Assembly (NCBI GenBank): GCA_964615935.1 | Contig: CAZTTG010000026.1 | Location: 1-64,000, forward strand | DNA length: 64,000 nt | Source of the DNA: CAZTTG01 sp964615935 | GTDB taxonomy: Bacteria > Planctomycetota > UBA1135 > GCA-002686595 | Direction: 5' to 3' | Shown here: positions 23,560 to 32,415 of the stretch, one piece after another | Layout: every line of letters begins with the position of its first letter | Numbering within the stretch: the stretch's first letter is position 1 | The notes under the pieces: model-generated | What the model was told of the DNA's origin: nothing | The model's database searches: none | What the model saw: the letters and a program-made list of their open reading frames with translations, nothing else | Translations under genes and position numbers: made by a program

Positions 23560-25418
23560 TGCCCGCCTCGCGGCACCAGTCGATCCTCCTCGGCCTGCTG
23601 GCGAGCCTGGCGGCCGCCTGCTCGGGTGCGGACGATCCATCGATCGAGACCCCCGATCACCCCGCCGAGGAGTCCGTCCAGGGCGAGCTGCCGACCCTCT
23701 TCGAGGCGCGGGAGCCGGCGCTGGGCGAGGCCGACCGGGACAACCTCAGGCGCCGGGACGCCGGCGCCGACGGCTGGCGCAGCGAGGTCCAGCACGACCT
23801 GGCGAAGGCCGCCCTGGGCGAGCTCCTGCACGACCTGATCGATCCCGGCCACGGCCCCCGGCTGGAGGAGCTCCTGGCCGAGGACTTCCGCGGATCGACC
23901 CGCCTGCGGCCGGACGAGCTCGAGCTGCGCTCCGAGGTGCCCGGCTTCCAGGTCCGGCGGACCGCCCGGCCGGACGCGGAGCTGCAGCCCCCCGGGCGCC
24001 TGCGCCAGCTCGCCGAGGATCTGATGGAGCCCCTGGGGGGCGGCGAGGGCCTGCGCGCCGCCAAGAAGATCGTGAGCGTCGATGCCGAGGACCGGCGGCG
24101 CTTCGCGACCACCGCCCTGATCCAGCTCTTCGGCCTCCCGGAGGGCGCCCCGATCCAGGTGAGCATGGAGTGGCGCGCGCACTGGATCGTCGAGGGGGAG
24201 GGCGAGGAGGAGCGGGCGCTCCTGCTGGAGCTGCATCTCTCCGACTACGAGGAGGTGCGCGCCCACGAGGAGCTCTTCGCCGACCTGACGGGGCACGCCT
24301 TCGGCGGCCTCCCCGGGTACCGGGAGGAGATCCAGCAGGGGGTGGACGACTACCACATGCGCATGGACCGCCTGGCGGGACAGAGCTTCCTCGGCATGCA
24401 GGGGCTGGCGCTGGGCGACGTGAACGGGGACGGCCGGGACGATCTCTATGTCTGCCAGCAGGGCGGCCTGCCCAACCTGCTGCTCATCCGGCAGGCCGGC
24501 GGTACGGTGGAGGATCGGGCCGCGCGCGCGGGGGTCGACTTCCTGGACGGGACCCGCAGCGCCCTGCTGCTCGACCTGGACGGCGACGGCGATCAGGATC
24601 TGGCGCTGGCGGTCGGTCCGGACGTGCTGGTCTGCCTGAACGACGGCCAGGGCCGCTACCCCGACGGCTCCGAGCACCGCGTCCGGCTGGAGGGGACCGG
24701 CAGCGAGGACGTCTACTCCCTGAGCGTCGCCGACCCCGACCGGGACGGTGACCTGGACCTCTACGCCTGCCGCTACGTCTCCGGGGGCGTCATGGGCGGA
24801 GTGCCCACCCCCTACTACGACGCCCGCAACGGGGCCTCCAACCTCTACTGGCGCTGCGAGGGCGCGCTCGAGTACACGCTGGCGAACGAGCAGGTCGGCC
24901 TGGAGGCGGACAACTCCCGCTTCAGCCTGTCGTCGATCTGGGAGGACTTCGACGGCGACGGCCAGCTGGACCTCTACGTGACCAACGACTTCGGCCGCAA
25001 CTGCCTCTATCGCAACGAGGGCGGCCGCTTCCGCAACGTGGCCGGGCCCAGCGGGGCCGAGGACATGGCCTCGGGCATGGGGGTCTCCTGCGCGGACGTG
25101 GAGGGCGACGGGGACGTGGACCTCTACGTCACCAACATGTTCTCCTCGGCCGGGCTGCGCATCGCCAGCCAGCAGGATCGCTTCGGCGGGGGTCGGCACC
25201 AGGAGCTGCACCGGCGCTACCTGCACCACGCGCGCGGCAACACGCTGCTCCTGAACCAGGGGGACGGGACCTTCGCGGACGCCACCATGGAGGCCGGCGT
25301 CTCCCTGGGGCGCTGGGCCTGGGGCTCGATCTTCACCGACCTGAACAACGACGGGCTGGACGACCTCTTCATCCCCAACGGCTTCATCACCAGCCGCAGC
25401 GACCCCGACGACTTGTGA
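23559..25418 (+). CDS. FG-GAP repeat lipoprotein, part before an in-frame TGA
   Basis: The frame starts at ATG 23559, overlapping the ferredoxin stop, and runs 619 codons to TGA 25416-25418. A lipoprotein-like signal (LLGLLASLAAACSG) is followed by a helical region and FG-GAP/VCBS repeats with calcium-binding loops: DVNGDGRDDLYV, DLDGDGDQDLAL, DPDRDGDLDLYA, DFDGDGQLDLYV, DVEGDGDVDLYV, DLNNDGLDDLFI. In proteins of this class the propeller continues into an ASPIC/UnbV domain. Exactly that domain follows the TGA in the same frame (25419-26717), so this is probably one gene. Role unknown; surface-exposed propellers often bind proteins or glycans. Confidence 0.8.
   Translation: MPASRHQSILLGLLASLAAACSGADDPSIETPDHPAEESVQGELPTLFEAREPALGEADRDNLRRRDAGADGWRSEVQHDLAKAALGELLHDLIDPGHGPRLEELLAEDFRGSTRLRPDELELRSEVPGFQVRRTARPDAELQPPGRLRQLAEDLMEPLGGGEGLRAAKKIVSVDAEDRRRFATTALIQLFGLPEGAPIQVSMEWRAHWIVEGEGEEERALLLELHLSDYEEVRAHEELFADLTGHAFGGLPGYREEIQQGVDDYHMRMDRLAGQSFLGMQGLALGDVNGDGRDDLYVCQQGGLPNLLLIRQAGGTVEDRAARAGVDFLDGTRSALLLDLDGDGDQDLALAVGPDVLVCLNDGQGRYPDGSEHRVRLEGTGSEDVYSLSVADPDRDGDLDLYACRYVSGGVMGGVPTPYYDARNGASNLYWRCEGALEYTLANEQVGLEADNSRFSLSSIWEDFDGDGQLDLYVTNDFGRNCLYRNEGGRFRNVAGPSGAEDMASGMGVSCADVEGDGDVDLYVTNMFSSAGLRIASQQDRFGGGRHQELHRRYLHHARGNTLLLNQGDGTFADATMEAGVSLGRWAWGSIFTDLNNDGLDDLFIPNGFITSRSDPDDL
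25416..25418 (+). other. In-frame TGA inside the FG-GAP/ASPIC/TlpA gene
   Basis: The TGA sits between DPDDL and SFFWRRVTSQSP with no frame change. A hairpin at 25427-25448 follows (stem CTG-CGGCG / CGTCG-CAG with one bulged G). Its loop CGTGA lies 18-22 nt downstream and has G at position 2, as bacterial SECIS elements do. Selenocysteine, readthrough, true nonsense mutation or sequencing error are all possible. Confidence 0.75.
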
Positions 25419-26717
25419 AGCTTCTTCTGGCGGCGCGTGACGTCGCAGTCTCCGGCGGACGAGGAGGCCACCGAGGAGTACCGGGACGCCTGGTCGGCGA
25501 TCAACTACATGACTCGCTTCCAGGGCGCCTCCTGGAGCGGCCGCGAGCGCAACTGCGCCTACCTGAACCTGGGAGGCGCCGACTTCGCCAACGTCTCGGC
25601 CGCCACCGGCGCCGACTTCGCCGACGACGGCCGCTGCGCGGTGGCGCTGGACTGGGACGCCGACGGCCGCCGCGACCTGCTGCTGCGCAACCGCAACGCC
25701 CCCCGCCTGCGCCTCATGCGCAACGTGGCCTCCCGGAGCGGCGGCTTCCTCACCCTGCGCCTGCAGGCCGCCGGCTCCAACCGCGACGCGATCGGCGCCC
25801 TGGTCGAGGTCGAGGTGGAGGGAGGGCGCAAGCTCCGGCGGCGCGTGTACGCCAGCGAGGGCTACCTGGCCCAGCCCTCGCGCCGGCTGCACTTCGGCCT
25901 GAGGGACGCCCCCGGCTGCGAGCGGCTGCGCGTGAGCTGGCCCGACGGCGAGGTGGAGGAGCACGCGGGCCTGGGGGCCGGCCGCCACTACCTCCTGGTG
26001 CAGGGAGCCGGCCCGCCCCGGGCGGTGGAGCTCCCCGGAGCCGGCGCCCTCGACGGGGTCGAGCCGGCGATCGCCGAGCGCGCTCCGACCGGCGTGCGCC
26101 GGGTGGTCCTGACCGACAAGCTCCCGATGTCCGCGCTGACCATCCCCTCCTTCGAGGACGCCCGGCGCCGGGTGTCCGAGCTCGAGGGCCGGCCGGTGCT
26201 GATCAACCTGTGGGCCACCTGGTGCCGCGGCTGCCGGGTCGAGCTGGCGGAGCTCCAGGAGCGCCGCGCCGACCTCGACCGGGCGGGGCTGGTGATCGTG
26301 CCGCTCACCACCGACGAGGGCGCGGGGGGCCTGGCCAAGGCCCGCGAGGCCATCCGAGGCTGGGGCTTCGAGGAGCACGCCGGCTACGCCGACGGCGCCT
26401 GCCTGCAGGACATGGAGGTGCTGCTGGTCGAGGTGCTCGGCCGGCACGACGACCTGCCCATGCCCACCAGCTTCCTGCTGGACGGCGTCGGGCAGCTCGC
26501 GGCGGTGTACCTCGGGCCGCCGGGCGCGGAGCGCATCCTGGCCGACGTGGAGATCCTGAAGCGCATGGAGACGGGCGATGGGGCCTGCACCGCGCTGAGC
26601 GGCGGCCGCTGGCTCTCCCGCGGCACGCGCGACCTCGAGGCCCTGGCGGAGGTCTTCCAGCGGATCGCGAGGCCCGAGCTGGCGGACTGGTACCGCGCGC
26701 AGGTTCAGGCTCGGTAG
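25419..26717 (+). CDS. ASPIC/UnbV and thioredoxin-like C-terminal part of the FG-GAP gene
   Basis: The same frame continues for 432 codons after the TGA; the first possible start is GTG 25437. Residues after the TGA read SFFWRRVTSQSP and NYMTRFQGASWSGRERN. A final propeller blade follows (ALDWDADGRRDLLLRN) and then the ASPIC/UnbV domain (GALVEVEVEGGRKL, YLAQPSRRLHFGL, RVSWPDGEVEEH). The last 200 residues are a TlpA-like thioredoxin domain with active-site C-R-G-C in LINLWATWCRGCRVEL. There is no signal peptide or Shine-Dalgarno for an independent start, so this half makes sense only as the continuation of 23559-25418. The combined protein would be an extracytoplasmic thiol-active lipoprotein. 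Confidence 0.75.
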   Translation, partial: SFFWRRVTSQSPADEEATEEYRDAWSAINYMTRFQGASWSGRERNCAYLNLGGADFANVSAATGADFADDGRCAVALDWDADGRRDLLLRNRNAPRLRLMRNVASRSGGFLTLRLQAAGSNRDAIGALVEVEVEGGRKLRRRVYASEGYLAQPSRRLHFGLRDAPGCERLRVSWPDGEVEEHAGLGAGRHYLLVQGAGPPRAVELPGAGALDGVEPAIAERAPTGVRRVVLTDKLPMSALTIPSFEDARRRVSELEGRPVLINLWATWCRGCRVELAELQERRADLDRAGLVIVPLTTDEGAGGLAKAREAIRGWGFEEHAGYADGACLQDMEVLLVEVLGRHDDLPMPTSFLLDGVGQLAAVYLGPPGAERILADVEILKRMETGDGACTALSGGRWLSRGTRDLEALAEVFQRIARPELADWYRAQVQAR

Positions 26718-26810
26718 GACCTCCCGCCCGCGACGGCGGCCGGCTTCCGGGCCAGCCGCCGGGGGCCTATGATCGGCGCTCGGCCCACCCGCCCCCCCGG
26801 AGGTTCGAAG

Positions 26811-29800
26811 ATGAGAAGAGCCCTCGACGTCCTCGGCACGCTCCTTTTGCTGAACGCCGCCTGCGCCGCGGCCGGCTGGCAGGAGGCTCCTGGCGCCGAC
26901 TCGCAGGAGGAGGAGGCGGCCTCGAAGCTCTCGGCCGGCACCTTCGCCGGCCTGGAGCTGCGCGGGATCGGCCCGGCCTTGATGTCGGGCCGCATCAGCG
27001 ACCTCGCGGTCGACCCGACGCACCGCAGCACCTGGTATGCGACGGCGGCCTGCGGAGGCGTGTGGAAGACCTCGAACGCCGGCACCACCTGGAAGCCGAT
27101 CTTCGACGGCCAGCGCTCCTACTCGATCGGCTGCGTGAGCCTCGACCCGGAGAACCCGGAGGTGGTGTGGATCGGCACCGGGGAGAACAACAGCCAGCGC
27201 AGCGTGGGCTGGGGGGACGGCGTCTACAGGAGCCTCGACGGGGGCCAGAGCTGGGAGAGCAAGGGGCTCGCGGCCTCGGCGCACATCGGCCGGATCCTGA
27301 TCGACCCGCGGGACACCGACACGGTGTACGTCGCCGCCCAGGGCCCGCTGTGGTCGCCCGGCGGGGACCGCGGCCTCTTCAAGAGCACCGACTGCGGCCA
27401 GAGCTGGGAGCTGGTGCTCGAGATCAGCGAGGACACCGGGGTGACCGACGTGCTGATGGACCCGCGCGACTCGCAGGTCCTCTACGCCGCCTCCTGGCAG
27501 CGCCGGCGCCACGTCGGGATCCTGCTCGCCGGCGGGCCCGAGTCGGCCCTCCACAAGTCCACCGACGGCGGGAAGAGCTGGAGGAAGCTCGAGCGCGGCC
27601 TCCCGTCCGGCGACATCGGCCGCATCGGGCTGGCCATCTCGCCCATCGATCCCGACGTGATCTACGCCACGGTCGAGACCTCCGGCGAGGGGCGGGGCTT
27701 CTACCGCTCGGCGAACCGCGGCGAGAGCTGGGAGAAGCGCAGCGACTACTACAACGGCAGCGGGCAGTACTACGGCGAGATCTTCGCCGACCCGCACCGC
27801 TTCGACTGCGTCTGGGCCATGGACGTGCGCCTGCACGTGAGCGAGGACGGGGGGGAGAGCTTCCGCTCGGTGTCCTCCGACAGCAAGCACGTGGACAATC
27901 ACGCGCTGGTCTTCGACCCCGACGACGAGGAGCACCTGCTGATCGGCTGCGACGGCGGGATCTACGAGACCTTCGACCGCTGCCGGACCTACCGCTACGT
28001 CGCCAACCTGCCGCTCACCCAGTTCTACCGCCTGGGCCTGGACGACGACTTCCCCTTCTACAACGTCTACGGCGGCACCCAGGACAACGCCACCCAGGGC
28101 GGGCCGGTGCGCACCGACAACCGGCACGGCATCCGCAACAGCGACTGGTTCCTGGTGCGCGGCGGCGACGGCTTCCAGCCGCGGATCGAGCCCGGCAACC
28201 CGGACATCCTCTACGGCCAGTCCCAGCACGGAGGCCTCGTGCGCTTCGACCGGAAGAGCGGCGAGCGCGTGGACATCGTGCCCCAGCCGGAGCCCGGGGA
28301 GGAGTCCGAGCGCTGGCACTGGAACTCGCCCCTGATCATCAGCCCCCACTCGCCCACCCGCCTGTACTTCGCCGGGCGGCGTCTCTTCCGCAGCGACGAC
28401 CGGGGCGAGAGCTGGCGGCCGGTCAGCCCCGACCTGGCGCGGTGCATCGACCGCAACGAGCTGGAGGTCATGGGGCGCACCTGGAGCGTGGACGCGGTGA
28501 GCCGCAACGACTCCTCCTCGGCCTACGGTGTCATCGTCTCGCTGGACGAGTCACCGCTGGTGGAGGGCTTGCTCTATGCCGGCACCGACGACGGCCTGAT
28601 CCAGGTCAGCGAGGACGGCGGGGAGAGCTGGCGCAGGATCGACAGCTTCCCCGGAGTGCCCGAGCTGGCCTACTCGGCCGACGTCCTGGCCTCGCGCTTC
28701 GACCCCGACACCGTCTTCGCGCTCTTCGAGAACCACAAGCGCGGCGACTTCGCGCCCTACGCGCTGAAGAGCGCCGACCGCGGCCGCAGCTGGGTCTCGA
28801 TCGCCGGCGACCTGCCCGAGGACCAGCTCGCCTGGAGCATCGTGCAGGACCACGAGAAGGAGGACCTGCTCTTCCTCTCCACCGAGTTCGGCGTGTTCTT
28901 CACGGTGGACGGGGGCCAGCGCTGGATCCAGCTCGAGGGAGGCATCCCGACCATCGCCGTGCGCGACCTGGAGATCCAGCGCCGCGAGAGCGACCTGGTG
29001 TGCGCCTCCTTCGGCCGCGGCTTCTGGGTGCTCGACGACTACTCGCCCCTGCGGCGGATCAGCGCCGAGCTCCTGGAGACCGAGGCGGCCCTCTTCGAGC
29101 CGCGCCGCACCTGGTGGTACGTGGAAGCCGATCCGCTGGGCTGGCGGGAGAAGGGCAGCCAGGGCGACGCCTTCTTCACCGCGCCCAACCCGCCCTTCGG
29201 CGCGGTCTTCACCTACTACCTGAACGAGGGGCTGAAGACGCGCAAGGAGAGGCGCCAGGAGGCCGAGAAGAAGCTGGTCGAGGCCGGCGAGCCGATCCCG
29301 CGTCCGAGCTGGGAGGAGTTGCGGGCCGAGGACCTCGAGGAGGACCCGGCCATCCTGTTGCGGGTGACCGACGCCGACGGCGAGGTCGTGCGCACGGTGA
29401 CCGGCCCGAAGGGCGCGGGCATGCACCGCGTGGCCTGGAACCTGCGCTTCCCGGCCTTCCTGCCGGCGACGCTGGGCGAGCGCGAGGGGAGCTGGGGGCC
29501 GCCTCCGGACGGGCCCCTGGCGGTGCCCGGCACCTATTCGGTCAGCCTGCTGCGGAGCCTCGACGGCGAGCTCGAGATCCTCGCCGGTCCGGTGAGCTTC
29601 GAGGTCGTGCCCCTGGGGCGGGCCGCGCTGCCGGCGGCGGACTCGGCCGAGCTCCTCGCCTTCCAGCGCCGGCTCGGCCGGCTGCAGCGCGCGGTCGAGG
29701 GCGCCGCCCGCTCGGTCGCGGAGACCTCCTCGGAGCTGGCGCTGGTCCGGCGCGCCATCGACGAGACGCCCGGGGTGGATCCGGCCCTGGCGGAGGAGGC

Positions 29801-30116
29801 GCGCTCCCTCGAGCGGCGCCTGCAGGAGCTGCGCGAGGCCCTCGCCGGGGATCCCACCCGCTCGCGCCGCAACGAGCCGAGTCCCCCCTCCATCCAGCGC
29901 CGCGTGCGGCGCGCGGTCAACGGCTTCCGCAGCACCAGCGCGCCGACCGCGACCCAGCGCCGCGCCTACGAGATCGCCGCGGCCGAGTTCGAGCCCTTCC
30001 TGGAGGAGCTGCGCACCTTCGTGGAGATCGACCTGAGGCGCCTGGAGGAGGAGCTGGAGCGGGCGGACGCGCCCTGGACGCCGGGGCGCGGGGTGCCGCG
30101 CTGGAGGCGGGAGTAG
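26811..30116 (+). CDS. Secreted VPS10/sortilin-like beta-propeller protein
   Basis: This 1101-residue protein starts at ATG 26811 with GGAGG 7 bases upstream and a signal peptide (LGTLLLLNAACAAAG). It has many BNR/Asp-box type repeats of sortilin-like propellers: GGVWKTSNAGTTWKPI, GVYRSLDGGQSWE, GLFKSTDCGQSWE, ALHKSTDGGKSW, GFYRSANRGESWE, LIQVSEDGGESWRRI, ALKSADRGRSWV. NVYGGTQDN is also typical. The last 250 residues turn helical and charged (RRLGRLQRAVEGAARS, LEELRTFVEIDLRRLEEELE), perhaps a coiled-coil stalk. Bacterial members are often labelled glycosyl hydrolases without evidence; catalytic activity is not supported by motifs seen here. Probably periplasmic or surface-located. Confidence 0.82.
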   Translation: MRRALDVLGTLLLLNAACAAAGWQEAPGADSQEEEAASKLSAGTFAGLELRGIGPALMSGRISDLAVDPTHRSTWYATAACGGVWKTSNAGTTWKPIFDGQRSYSIGCVSLDPENPEVVWIGTGENNSQRSVGWGDGVYRSLDGGQSWESKGLAASAHIGRILIDPRDTDTVYVAAQGPLWSPGGDRGLFKSTDCGQSWELVLEISEDTGVTDVLMDPRDSQVLYAASWQRRRHVGILLAGGPESALHKSTDGGKSWRKLERGLPSGDIGRIGLAISPIDPDVIYATVETSGEGRGFYRSANRGESWEKRSDYYNGSGQYYGEIFADPHRFDCVWAMDVRLHVSEDGGESFRSVSSDSKHVDNHALVFDPDDEEHLLIGCDGGIYETFDRCRTYRYVANLPLTQFYRLGLDDDFPFYNVYGGTQDNATQGGPVRTDNRHGIRNSDWFLVRGGDGFQPRIEPGNPDILYGQSQHGGLVRFDRKSGERVDIVPQPEPGEESERWHWNSPLIISPHSPTRLYFAGRRLFRSDDRGESWRPVSPDLARCIDRNELEVMGRTWSVDAVSRNDSSSAYGVIVSLDESPLVEGLLYAGTDDGLIQVSEDGGESWRRIDSFPGVPELAYSADVLASRFDPDTVFALFENHKRGDFAPYALKSADRGRSWVSIAGDLPEDQLAWSIVQDHEKEDLLFLSTEFGVFFTVDGGQRWIQLEGGIPTIAVRDLEIQRRESDLVCASFGRGFWVLDDYSPLRRISAELLETEAALFEPRRTWWYVEADPLGWREKGSQGDAFFTAPNPPFGAVFTYYLNEGLKTRKERRQEAEKKLVEAGEPIPRPSWEELRAEDLEEDPAILLRVTDADGEVVRTVTGPKGAGMHRVAWNLRFPAFLPATLGEREGSWGPPPDGPLAVPGTYSVSLLRSLDGELEILAGPVSFEVVPLGRAALPAADSAELLAFQRRLGRLQRAVEGAARSVAETSSELALVRRAIDETPGVDPALAEEARSLERRLQELREALAGDPTRSRRNEPSPPSIQRRVRRAVNGFRSTSAPTATQRRAYEIAAAEFEPFLEELRTFVEIDLRRLEEELERADAPWTPGRGVPRWRRE

Positions 30117-30124
30117 CGGCCGGG

Positions 30125-31273
30125 CTAGCGCAGGTGACTGGGGCAGGCCGCGAGCCCCTGCTTCTCCAGGTACTGCTGGTGGTACTCCTCGGCGCGCCAG
30201 AAGGGGCCCGCCTCGGCGATCTGGGTGACGATCGTCCCGGAGTGCCGGCCGGAGCGCTCCTGCTCCTCCTTGGAGGCCAGCGCGGTCCTGCGCTGGTCCT
30301 CGCCGTGGAAGAAGATCGCCGAGCGGTACTGGGTCCCGTGGTCGGGCCCCTGGCGGTCGAGCTGCGTCGGGTCGTGGCAGGACCAGAAGACCCCCAGCAG
30401 GTCCTCGTAGGTCACGCGCTCGGGGTCGTAGCTCACCTCCACGACCTCGGCGTGTCCCGTGGTGCCGCTGCACACGAGGCGGTAGTCGGGCTTCTCGGGG
30501 CCGCCGCCGCTGTAGCCGACCCGGGTGCCGACCACACCCACGACCGGCCGGAAGGCGGCCTCCACGCCCCAGAAGCAGCCCGCGCCGAAGGTGGCGCGCT
30601 CGGTCCGCGTCTCCTCGACGGGCGCCGCCGGACTCGATCCCTCGGGAAGGGCCTCGCCCGCCGGGACGAACTTCAGGGCGGCCGAGTTGAGGCAGTAGCG
30701 CTTGCCGGTGGGCCCGGGTCCGTCGTCGAAGACGTGGCCGAGGTGAACCCCGGTGCGCGCGCAGCGGATCTCGGTGCGCACCATGTCGTGGCTGCGGTCC
30801 TCGACCTCGACCACGTGCTCGGGATCGATCGGCTCGGTGAAGCTCGGCCAGCCGCAGTGCGAGTCGAACTTGGCCTCCGAGGAGAACAGCGGCAGGTCTC
30901 CCACCGCGCACACGTAGGTGCCCTCCTCGCGCGTCTCGAGGTACTCGCCCGTGAACGGACGCTCGGTGCCCGCCTCCAGGGTGATCGAGCGCTGCAGCGG
31001 GGTCAGCTCGCTGGCGAGCTCCCGGACCTCGTCCTCCGGGAGGGGGGTGAGGTCGTATCCGGAGGCGGAGATCCTCTTCTCGTCCATGCTCGGCCTGCTT
31101 TCGCTCGCCCTGGCTGCCCCGCCCCCCCGCGCTGCAGTCGCGGAATCGGGCGCCCCCTTCCCCGCGCAGGCCGCGCCGACGAGCAGCCCCAGCAGGAACG
31201 CGACGAGCCCCGCCCGGCGGGCGGCTGGCCCTCTTCCGGAATCGCGAGGATCGATCATCCTGTCCAGGTCCAT
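30125..31273 (-). CDS. msrBA: MsrB-MsrA methionine sulfoxide reductase fusion, membrane-anchored
   Basis: A fused enzyme reducing both diastereomers of methionine sulfoxide. After an N-terminal anchor or lipoprotein-type signal (GLVAFLLGLLVGAACAG) comes MsrB (YVCAVGDLPLF, FDSHCGWPSF, GVHLGHVFDDGP, catalytic Cys in KRYCLNSAALKF). MsrA follows (ATFGAGCFWGVEAAF with the catalytic Cys, GYSGG, GHAEVVEV, HGTQYRSAIF). The MsrB zinc site is degenerate: each expected CxxC keeps one Cys (CAVG, CART). The start at 31273 is favoured; 31258 is an alternative. The MsrB-then-MsrA order with an export signal points to repair of oxidised envelope proteins. It is convergent with the propeller gene, with 8 bp between stops. 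Confidence 0.92.
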   Translation of the reverse strand: MDLDRMIDPRDSGRGPAARRAGLVAFLLGLLVGAACAGKGAPDSATAARGGGAARASESRPSMDEKRISASGYDLTPLPEDEVRELASELTPLQRSITLEAGTERPFTGEYLETREEGTYVCAVGDLPLFSSEAKFDSHCGWPSFTEPIDPEHVVEVEDRSHDMVRTEIRCARTGVHLGHVFDDGPGPTGKRYCLNSAALKFVPAGEALPEGSSPAAPVEETRTERATFGAGCFWGVEAAFRPVVGVVGTRVGYSGGGPEKPDYRLVCSGTTGHAEVVEVSYDPERVTYEDLLGVFWSCHDPTQLDRQGPDHGTQYRSAIFFHGEDQRRTALASKEEQERSGRHSGTIVTQIAEAGPFWRAEEYHQQYLEKQGLAACPSHLR

Positions 31274-31406
31274 CGGCGCCGCCACCGTCTCGTTTCTCCC
31301 TCGGGCCGGGGCGGGACCTCCTACCATGGGCTAGCCGGCGGTGGATTCAAGGGCCAGCCCCTCGCCCTTTCCGCCGGGCGGAACGGGCGGGGCCGGGGCG
31401 CTACCT

Positions 31407-32198
31407 CTACAGGAAGGTGATCTCGACGGCGTCGGAGACGTCGGTGCCGGCGGCGCTCATCGGGTCCCGCAGCCACCCCTGGAAGTTCACCACCGTCGCG
31501 GCCGGGAAGTCGAGGCCCGCCGGGTCGTTGATTCGCAGGGTCATGGTGCCGGTGCACGCCGCTGCCCCGGCGGTGTTCTGGACGGCGGTCCGCTTGAGGG
31601 GCGGCGCGACGCACAGCGTGCCGCTGGAGAAGGGGATCGAGGCCCGGCCCTGCAGCCCGTAGAAGATGATGGCGTTCTTGTTGCGCTCGGCGCCCGAGAC
31701 GTCCACGTCGAAGTCGTCCGCGCCCGAGATCGGGCAGGTGCTGGAGCTGGCCGAGATGGAGGCCAGGCAGCCGCTGGAGCTGGGGTTCTGGTCGGCCGTG
31801 CAGTACACCACCGGCGGGGCCTCGCAGACGGTCACCGTGCCGATCATGCCGATGCCGAAGTGGGGCGCGCAGAAGTAGTCGTAGAGGTTCCCCGCCCGGG
31901 GAAAGGCCGCCAGGAAGGCGGCGTCGAAGGTGTGCTCGAAGGTGGGCGTGCCCGAGGAGAGGGCCGAGTGGAAGGCCTCGTCTCCGTTGACCATGCCGTC
32001 GGTGCCCTCGGTCACGGTGTGGTTGCCCGTGGAGTGGACCCACCGCACGGTGTCGCCCACGTTGACGACGATGTCCTGCGGCTGGAAGGTGTTGCCGACC
32101 TGGTCGACGACGATCGTGTCGGCGGCCGCCGGCGCGGCGGCCAGGGCCAGGAGAGCCGGGAGGAGTCGGATGGGGAGGCGAGTGCCGGTCGCGTGCAT
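31407..32198 (-). CDS. Secreted cupredoxin (plastocyanin-like) with shared C-terminal domain
   Basis: This 263-residue protein has a signal peptide (LLPALLALAAAPAAA). The first 100 residues are a type-1 copper domain: WVHSTGNHTVTEG carries the first His, and C-A-P-H-F-G-I-G-M supplies Cys, His and the axial Met. The rest is the recurrent tail (VVYCTADQNPSSSGCLAS, NKNAIIFYGLQGRASIPF, LCVAPPLKRTAVQNT, WLRDPMSAAGTDVSDAVEI). The copper domain suggests electron transfer outside the cytoplasm. Like the cytochrome-like protein at 53550 and the protease at 21425, it shows the tail is combined with varied functional modules. The upstream sequence is disrupted by a 35-G run. Confidence 0.85.
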   Translation of the reverse strand: MHATGTRLPIRLLPALLALAAAPAAADTIVVDQVGNTFQPQDIVVNVGDTVRWVHSTGNHTVTEGTDGMVNGDEAFHSALSSGTPTFEHTFDAAFLAAFPRAGNLYDYFCAPHFGIGMIGTVTVCEAPPVVYCTADQNPSSSGCLASISASSSTCPISGADDFDVDVSGAERNKNAIIFYGLQGRASIPFSSGTLCVAPPLKRTAVQNTAGAAACTGTMTLRINDPAGLDFPAATVVNFQGWLRDPMSAAGTDVSDAVEITFL

Positions 32199-32204
32199 GG
32201 GGCC

Positions 32205-32262
<58 letters not shown>

Positions 32263-32415
32263 CGCGCGGGGGGGCGCGCCGCGATGCCTGCCACGGCTCC
32301 GAGCCCGCGGTCGGAACCGAAGCGTGCACATAGAACGTCGAGCTGGGCACCTCCAGGTCGACTGACGTAAGCTCTGGGTAGGGCCCGCGGATCGCGACCC
32401 CCCGCGCCCCTGCCG

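Noticed and set aside
23436..28349. A minus-strand open frame of about 1640 codons opposite the FG-GAP and propeller genes
   Set aside because: His/Val/Leu/Ala/Gly-rich shadow of the plus-strand genes, which carry clear family motifs.
25415..31420. A plus-strand open frame of about 2000 codons
   Set aside because: It is Arg/Pro/Gly/Ala-rich, crosses several well-supported genes in another frame and has no domain signal; in very GC-rich DNA such shadow frames are expected.
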